64,000 nucleotides of DNA from Rhodamnia argentea (lineage: Eukaryota; Streptophyta; Magnoliopsida; Myrtales; Myrtaceae), in assembly GCF_020921035.1 (NCBI RefSeq), contig NC_063152.1:4631001-4695000 (forward strand), given 5' to 3'. How positions within the stretch are numbered: position 1 is the stretch's first letter; every line of letters begins with the position of its first letter. Position numbers and translations under genes: made by a program. The notes beneath the pieces were generated by a model. The model did not search any database, was not told the origin of the DNA, and saw nothing but the letters and a program-made list of their open reading frames with translations. Positions 53,846-64,000 of the stretch are shown in pieces.

Positions 53846-54413
53846 AACAAAAAGACACAGTAAGTGTTAAAATTTGTGTACGGCACTCATTTTAATGTCC
53901 AAATTTTTCGCTAGCTCACTTAAGTGCCAACAAGTCGAGAGATTTTGACCAAACTGATTATGTGAAATTTATTATTAATTTTTTAATATTATGTGGCAAT
54001 TTTTTTTCAAAATAAGGTAAATTGTATAAAAAAAAATAAAATAAAAAAAGAAGGGCTTGGCACAACAGCGAGGGTGAGGGATGGCCCGCGAGGGTCGCTG
54101 AGTGGCTGGCGACCCTCGCCATTGTAACCATTCCCTTTTCTTTTTCTTTTTTGAATTTCTTTTTGAGTTTTTAGCTACTTTTTTTTTAACTTTTATCTTT
54201 TTTTTAATTGTTGATTGGGATCTTCCGGCGAGCCAGGTAGGATTAGGTTATTAATAAAAAAAAAATGTTACGTAAGATTTTCTACAAAGCTTGCCGGAAT
54301 TGACATTCAAATAATCGTTTTTTTGAAAAAAACTGACATTTAAGTGATCAATTTTTTTTTTACCAAAGTAAGCGCCATACACAAGTTTTGACACTTTTGG
54401 CGTGCTTATGCCC
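53846..54413. mobile_element. Non-autonomous Mutator-like element (long TIRs)
   Basis: The left arm has 'aagtgttaaaatttgtgta' and the right arm the inverse 'tacacaagttttgacactt', continuing for about 100 bp with changes. The flanks AACAATAAC (53837-53845) and AATAATAAC (54414-54422) are a 9-bp duplication with one mismatch. The interior contains a 'gcgagggtcgctgagtggct' block, as in the other members. No transposase. Confidence 0.7.
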
Positions 54414-54422
54414 AATAATAAC

Positions 54423-56246
54423 TTGAAATAGAACTTTGCTCTCAAATGGTAAAAAAACTTAGTGCCCTTTAGCCTTGTATTGAATGAATGAATCGATTGA
54501 TGGTTAGATCGGTTTCCCGCCTATTTCGCGCAATGAGAGGTTGTTTTCAATCTTTCTTTCGATTATGGTTGTCAGTTGTCGCTATACCAACTGTTACTCC
54601 TGGTTTCAGTTGTAATGACAGTTACAGAAGCCAAGGACTTTACATGAAGTTGGAGTACTGTCAAGTGCTCCGCCCACTTGCACTGCTTTGATGTTTACAT
54701 TTGTGGCTCTAGCATGAATGGATGGTCCGTTTCTGCTTTTGTGTGGGCTCTGTTGAATCATGAAAGTGTTGCACTATTTACTGTTGTTGCCTTGGCTGAA
54801 TGAGAGAGTTGCCAAAAGAACCCAAAAAGAAAAAGAAAAAGAAAAAGAAAAAGAAAAAGAAAAAGAAGAAGAAGAAGAAGAGAAATTGTGCACTGTTGGC
54901 ATCTTATAATCTGATACATGAAATGTTTACTAGGCCCCATGACAGATCAACTTATGTCTCATTTTGGGTCCCAAGTGCCAATCCACTCTTTCATAAAAGC
55001 TTTTCCTGGTCTGATCAAGATCATGAAGGTTTGACAGATACCCCATTAGGTATCCTCCTCTTATCAGTTATCCCATCCTCTTGACAATTCATGTCAACTG
55101 GAAACATTAGCCCAAAACCATGTCCTAAAACCAGTGAGTAAAATCCTGGGTTCGGCATCTATCAACCACATCCTTAGAAAGCTCAACTCCAAAACCGAAG
55201 TGATGAGACGAACAACTATCCACAAGTGCAATGTATTGGTCTAACTGATAGTGAAATATCAAAGCTTTGTTCGGTTGTCATGATAGAAAGTGACATTAGA
55301 AGTCGGTGTTAAATGAAACGAGAACACTATCGCAATTGTAAACCCATAAATAAGGCAAGATACTTTCAGTACACATATCTAACTTAAAACTGCATCAACT
55401 GCTAGTCTGTTGCATCCTGTTATTTGACTCCCCCAATAGAAAAATCATGCACGACATGACAGTGCCCGTGTTTATCTCCACATCCTTCAAGTTAAGCTAC
55501 TCCTCTCAAAAGAAATCTGGGTCCCGAGGTTGATTAGGAATGAGTGTTTCTATCTTGTTTCATCCAAGAGAAAAGCACGATGTGACTTAAGGGGGGAAGA
55601 TGCCGAAAGTGATTGAGGGTGATCAACAATACAGAAGCAGTGTATTGACTTGATTGAACATCACTAAGAGAGAAAACCAACTTCCATAACTGGACAGAAT
55701 CTATGAAGTAAAGTTCACAGCCAATGAACATGCAAGCCCGGAAAGAATATCAGCACTGTGTAGCTGTATTAGCAACTGGCCATTCATGGTGGAGTGAACT
55801 CAATCATATGTACTCAGGAAATTTTCTCTTGCATGCACCTGATGCATATGGGCCAAATGATCTCAGTTGCTGAACTATGCGCCCCCAGTCCAGACCTATT
55901 CGATCGTATGGGTGATATATGCAAAAGAAGGCAGCTCTTTTCTAGGCTAACTAGCATGGCACGACTCCGAAACAAAGAGTCGGGTACTCTAAACGTTTGG
56001 ACAACCCCACTTAAAAAAAATGTTCAATAAGCTGAATCTTGAATTCGAGATTGGATTTAGAACTTCTTGGAGGGAAAAGATCCATTACTTATGGGAAATG
56101 TTCTTCCTCAATGTCTCAAATACAGTACACTCCTGTTTGGCACTTAAATCTAGATGTTTTCTCCAACCCTATGCAGAACAACGGAAGATCTACCCAGTCT
56201 TCAATTGGCTTAGATAACATATGTAAAAGCCAGAGTTCCTGTAAGT
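54423..56246. other. Intergenic, no gene recognised
   Basis: It contains an A/G-rich simple repeat at 54823-54881. Reading frames at 55794-56257 have no recognisable domain. Confidence 0.4.
54823..54881. repeat. (GAAAAA)n / (GAA)n simple repeat
   Basis: About eight units of a six-base GAAAAA type grade into GAA repeats; the Lys-only frame over it is an artefact. Confidence 0.9.
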
Positions 56247-56251
56247 GCAAA

Positions 56252-56540
56252 TATTAGAGTAATTAAATATTAAACCACGTCTTTATCTATCAGCTTAAGC
56301 TTTTAGAATAATTGGTAGTGGTCCCACAAAATTTCACATGGTATCAGAGCAGAAGGTCCTAAGTTCAAATCTTTCAAAGTCCCTATTTGTCTTTCCAATT
56401 AAATATTTCCACGCTTGTTACTAGACAAAAAGACCAAAATAAGCAAGAGGGAGTGTTATAGTAATTAAATATTAAACCACGTATTCATCTAACAGCTTAA
56501 ACTTTTAGAACAATTGGCAGTGGTTCTACAAAATTTCACA
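56252..56540 (+). mobile_element. TRIM (small LTR retrotransposon), structurally complete
   Basis: Two direct LTRs of 87 bp each (56252-56338 and 56454-56540) differ at about ten positions and both end in 'aaaatttcaca'. The sequence TGGTATCAGAGC (56339-56350), the primer-binding site for initiator tRNA-Met, follows the first LTR directly. A purine run 'aagcaagagggag' immediately precedes the second LTR, which begins TG. Exact 5-bp duplications GCAAA flank the element (56247-56251 and 56541-56545). The 115-bp interior encodes nothing, as expected for a TRIM moved by proteins of another element. Confidence 0.9.
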
Positions 56541-56545
56541 GCAAA

Positions 56546-57349
56546 CAAAGGAGAAAGGGTCTTATATCGACTGATCCTGCAAAAGCTAGGTTCAGCGGCA
56601 GCTATTGTGGCCTGTATCAATGCCGTCAGCAGTCACAATCTCACCTTAGGCGTCAGCTCAACCAGCTGCAACATCTCCGAGATTGGCCGAAGCAATGTTG
56701 TTGCTCAAGTTGTTTTTGGATCAAGGAAGAAGACGGGCCTTCTATATTCATGAAGTTTGAATCTAAAAATGATACCGTTTAAACCTAATCAAGATCACAA
56801 ATTGCCACATTGGACTATTTGAAGAATAAGTGTCACCGAATGATCTTACATGCAATTTTCTGAAGAGAAAAATAGCTGAAGTAAACTATTTAAAAAAAGT
56901 TGTACTACTTAATCATTGTTGGACAAGTTTTAGAACTTAAGGTTGCATTCGATACGATAATTTCAACCCTTCTACTGTACTTTTCCCTATTTTCTGGTCT
57001 CTGTCATTTCAATACTTGTTCAAAAACTTCTGCAACTTCCTTGTATTTTCTCAAATTATGCATCAACCCTGATTTATCCCACAGCACAAGGATACTTCTC
57101 TCAATCTAATATGCAAACCTACTTTTAACCGTCTATAGAAGGAACAAAAGAAGCTAGACTGCGATCATCGTAAAGTAAAAAATGCACTATCATGCCTATC
57201 GCCTCCAATCATAATACAACACAATAATGTTAAGTACAATTTCCTATAATTAAGAATCATCAGATCATACGTACAGGTTAAAGCCTCTCAGGATCAACAT
57301 CACTAGAACAAAATTGTACTCACCCGAGCTCTTCTTTAAGCAGTTTGCT
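56546..57349. other. 3' flank of the helicase gene
   Basis: AT-rich sequence with no gene recognised; the part nearest 57349 should hold the DEAH13 3' UTR. Confidence 0.4.
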
Positions 57350-62578
<5,229 letters not shown>

Positions 62579-63280
62579 CTAGAAGACACAGCGTGGTTAT
62601 TTAGAAAACTTTAAAGGATGAGAAGGACCTGTTCATGTTGCAAGATTACATTAAGAGCAAGTGCATATAGTAAGTTAGTAACATGTTCCTGGGAACATTT
62701 ATCTTAAAAAAGATGCATATGTACATCACTAATCTCATTAGATTACTTTTCCAGTAATTCAATGGGAAAAAAGCATACTATGATTGAGAAAGCAAGGACT
62801 CTGTAAAACTCCTACAGTTCAGGATCTTCTAAGATACCTCTGAATACATTCAATACATCACAAAGCGGACGCGTGCATCCACATATACAAGCCCAAGCAC
62901 AATTCCGCCTACACGAAGACATAACTACACCCGTGCCCACCCATAAACACAGGTCCACCTACATGCAAATGCATACACAAGCACATGCCCATAGGCACAC
63001 TGGCGTGTGCACAATATGCATGGACATGACTGTGTACAGGCAAATGCATGGACAGACGTGCACGCTGAAATTCTTAATTTGAACCATATTGGCAATTAGA
63101 AATATTTCAAACTCGGTATCCATTCTAGACACCGAACAAGTCAGGAAATTATTTGGAATCAGCAAAAGGTACTGGATGCTAGGGACATCTCAACTCAGAA
63201 AATTTTGTTTCAAAATTAGCATATTCAACCTTAGCCCACGAAACTCAAAAGCAGAATTAGCACAACTTAAGAATTTTACA

Positions 63281-64000
63281 AATGCAATCGAGATTCATCA
63301 TGAAAAATATTACATATCACAGGAAAACAAGTGATCTTGGAAAATATCCGATCAAAACTAACACACAACTTGTTAGAAAATTATTGAGTCAATGACGAGG
63401 GGAAGAATTTCAGTAATTAAAACCTTTGCTCACAAACAGCATGAAGCTGCCAATCTGTTTCTTCACATACTTATGTACCTAGAAGACACTGCATGGTTAT
63501 TTAGAAAACTTTAAAGGATGAGAAGGACTTGTTCATGTTGCAATATTACATTAGAGCAAGTGCATATACTAAGTTAGTAACATGTTCCTGGGAACATTTA
63601 TCTTAAAAAAGATGCATATGTACATCACTAATCTCATTGGATTACTTCTCCAGTAATTCAACAGGGTAAAAGCATACTATGATTGAGAAAGCAAGGACTC
63701 TGTAAAACTTCTACAGTTCAGGATCTTCTAAGAAACCTCTGAATACATTCAACACATGACAAAGCGGACGCGTGCATCCACATATACAAGCCCAAGCACA
63801 ATTCTGCCTACACGAAGACATAACTACATCCATGCCCACCCATAAACACAGGCCCACCTACATGTGAATGCATACACAAGCACATGCCCATAGGCACACT
63901 GGCGTGTGCACAATATGCATGGACATGAATGTGTACAGGCAAATGCATGGACAGACGTGCACGCTGAAATTCTTAATTTGAACCATATTGGCAATTATAA
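63281..64000. repeat. 900-bp tandem duplication, copy B (cut by the window edge)
   Basis: The second copy, 720 bp visible, ending inside the unit at the right edge. Differences from copy A are scattered substitutions and single-base indels (for example 'attaagagcaag' against 'attagagcaag'), suggesting a recent event. Confidence 0.92.
63434..63478 (-). CDS. Duplicate copy of a 45-nt DEAH13 exon
   Basis: This is the counterpart of exon 62534-62578, displaced by exactly 900 bp. Both have the acceptor CTTCTAG and the donor GTGAGC and are 45 nt, phase 0 on both sides, so either or both could be spliced in without a frameshift. Copy A encodes VHEYVKKQIGSFMLS and copy B encodes VHKYVKKQIGSFMLF; the two single-base differences both change the residue. 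Which copy is ancestral, and whether both are used, cannot be told from genomic sequence. Confidence 0.7.

Noticed and set aside
56339-56350. Possible tRNA fragment
   Set aside because: TGGTATCAGAGC is the primer-binding site of the TRIM element, not a tRNA gene.
62873-63082. His/Thr-rich frame in the CA-rich stretch
   Set aside because: Low-complexity intronic sequence inside the tandem duplication.

Overview
This is a nuclear genomic window from a flowering plant. The genes carry many introns with GT-AG borders, the intergenic DNA is AT-rich and full of transposon remnants, and the products include a chloroplast ATP synthase gamma subunit, a class III peroxidase, a calcium-dependent protein kinase and an S40/DUF584 protein. 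The gene set fits a eudicot. A woody, Myrtales-like species is my weak guess, not something the sequence proves. No CRISPR array, operon, rRNA or tRNA gene was seen.

Layout. At 0.7-2.1 kb (minus) are the first four exons of a GT31 beta-1,3-galactosyltransferase, cut by the left edge. At 4.6-5.8 kb (minus) is intronless ATPC1. At 8.3-16.5 kb (minus) is an eight-coding-exon GON4-like SANT-type nuclear protein. From 16.9 to 20.4 kb four transposon-like elements lie end to end, one carrying a PPR gene fragment. At 20.5-27.7 kb (plus) is a nine-exon wybutosine-synthesis gene fusing TYW3, Kelch and TYW2 parts. The 27.7-32.4 kb stretch has no gene. At 32.5-34.4 kb (plus) is a PRX42-type peroxidase, converging on an eight-exon CDPK at 35.8-40.4 kb (minus). 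A repeat-rich stretch follows, then a single-exon S40 senescence-regulator gene at 47.2-47.9 kb (minus). About 9 kb without a recognisable gene contains a Mutator-like element and a complete small LTR element (TRIM). From 57.35 kb to the right edge (minus) is most of the DEAH13/FAS4 (DHX37-type) RNA helicase; its most upstream visible exon lies in a 900-bp tandem duplication.

The genes are unrelated housekeeping, photosynthesis, signalling and RNA-processing functions, as expected on a plant chromosome, and do not form a functional cluster. Exon borders were assigned by eye from splice consensus, reading phase and family similarity; all assigned coding exons of the complete genes sum to whole codons.

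I found no undescribed defence or biosynthetic system. The observations most worth following are the intact duplicated exon of the helicase, the hAT-like element that captured a PPR fragment, a second element with an exact 8-bp target duplication ending 70 bp before the TYW start codon, and a 114-bp-arm inverted repeat at 6.9-7.3 kb.
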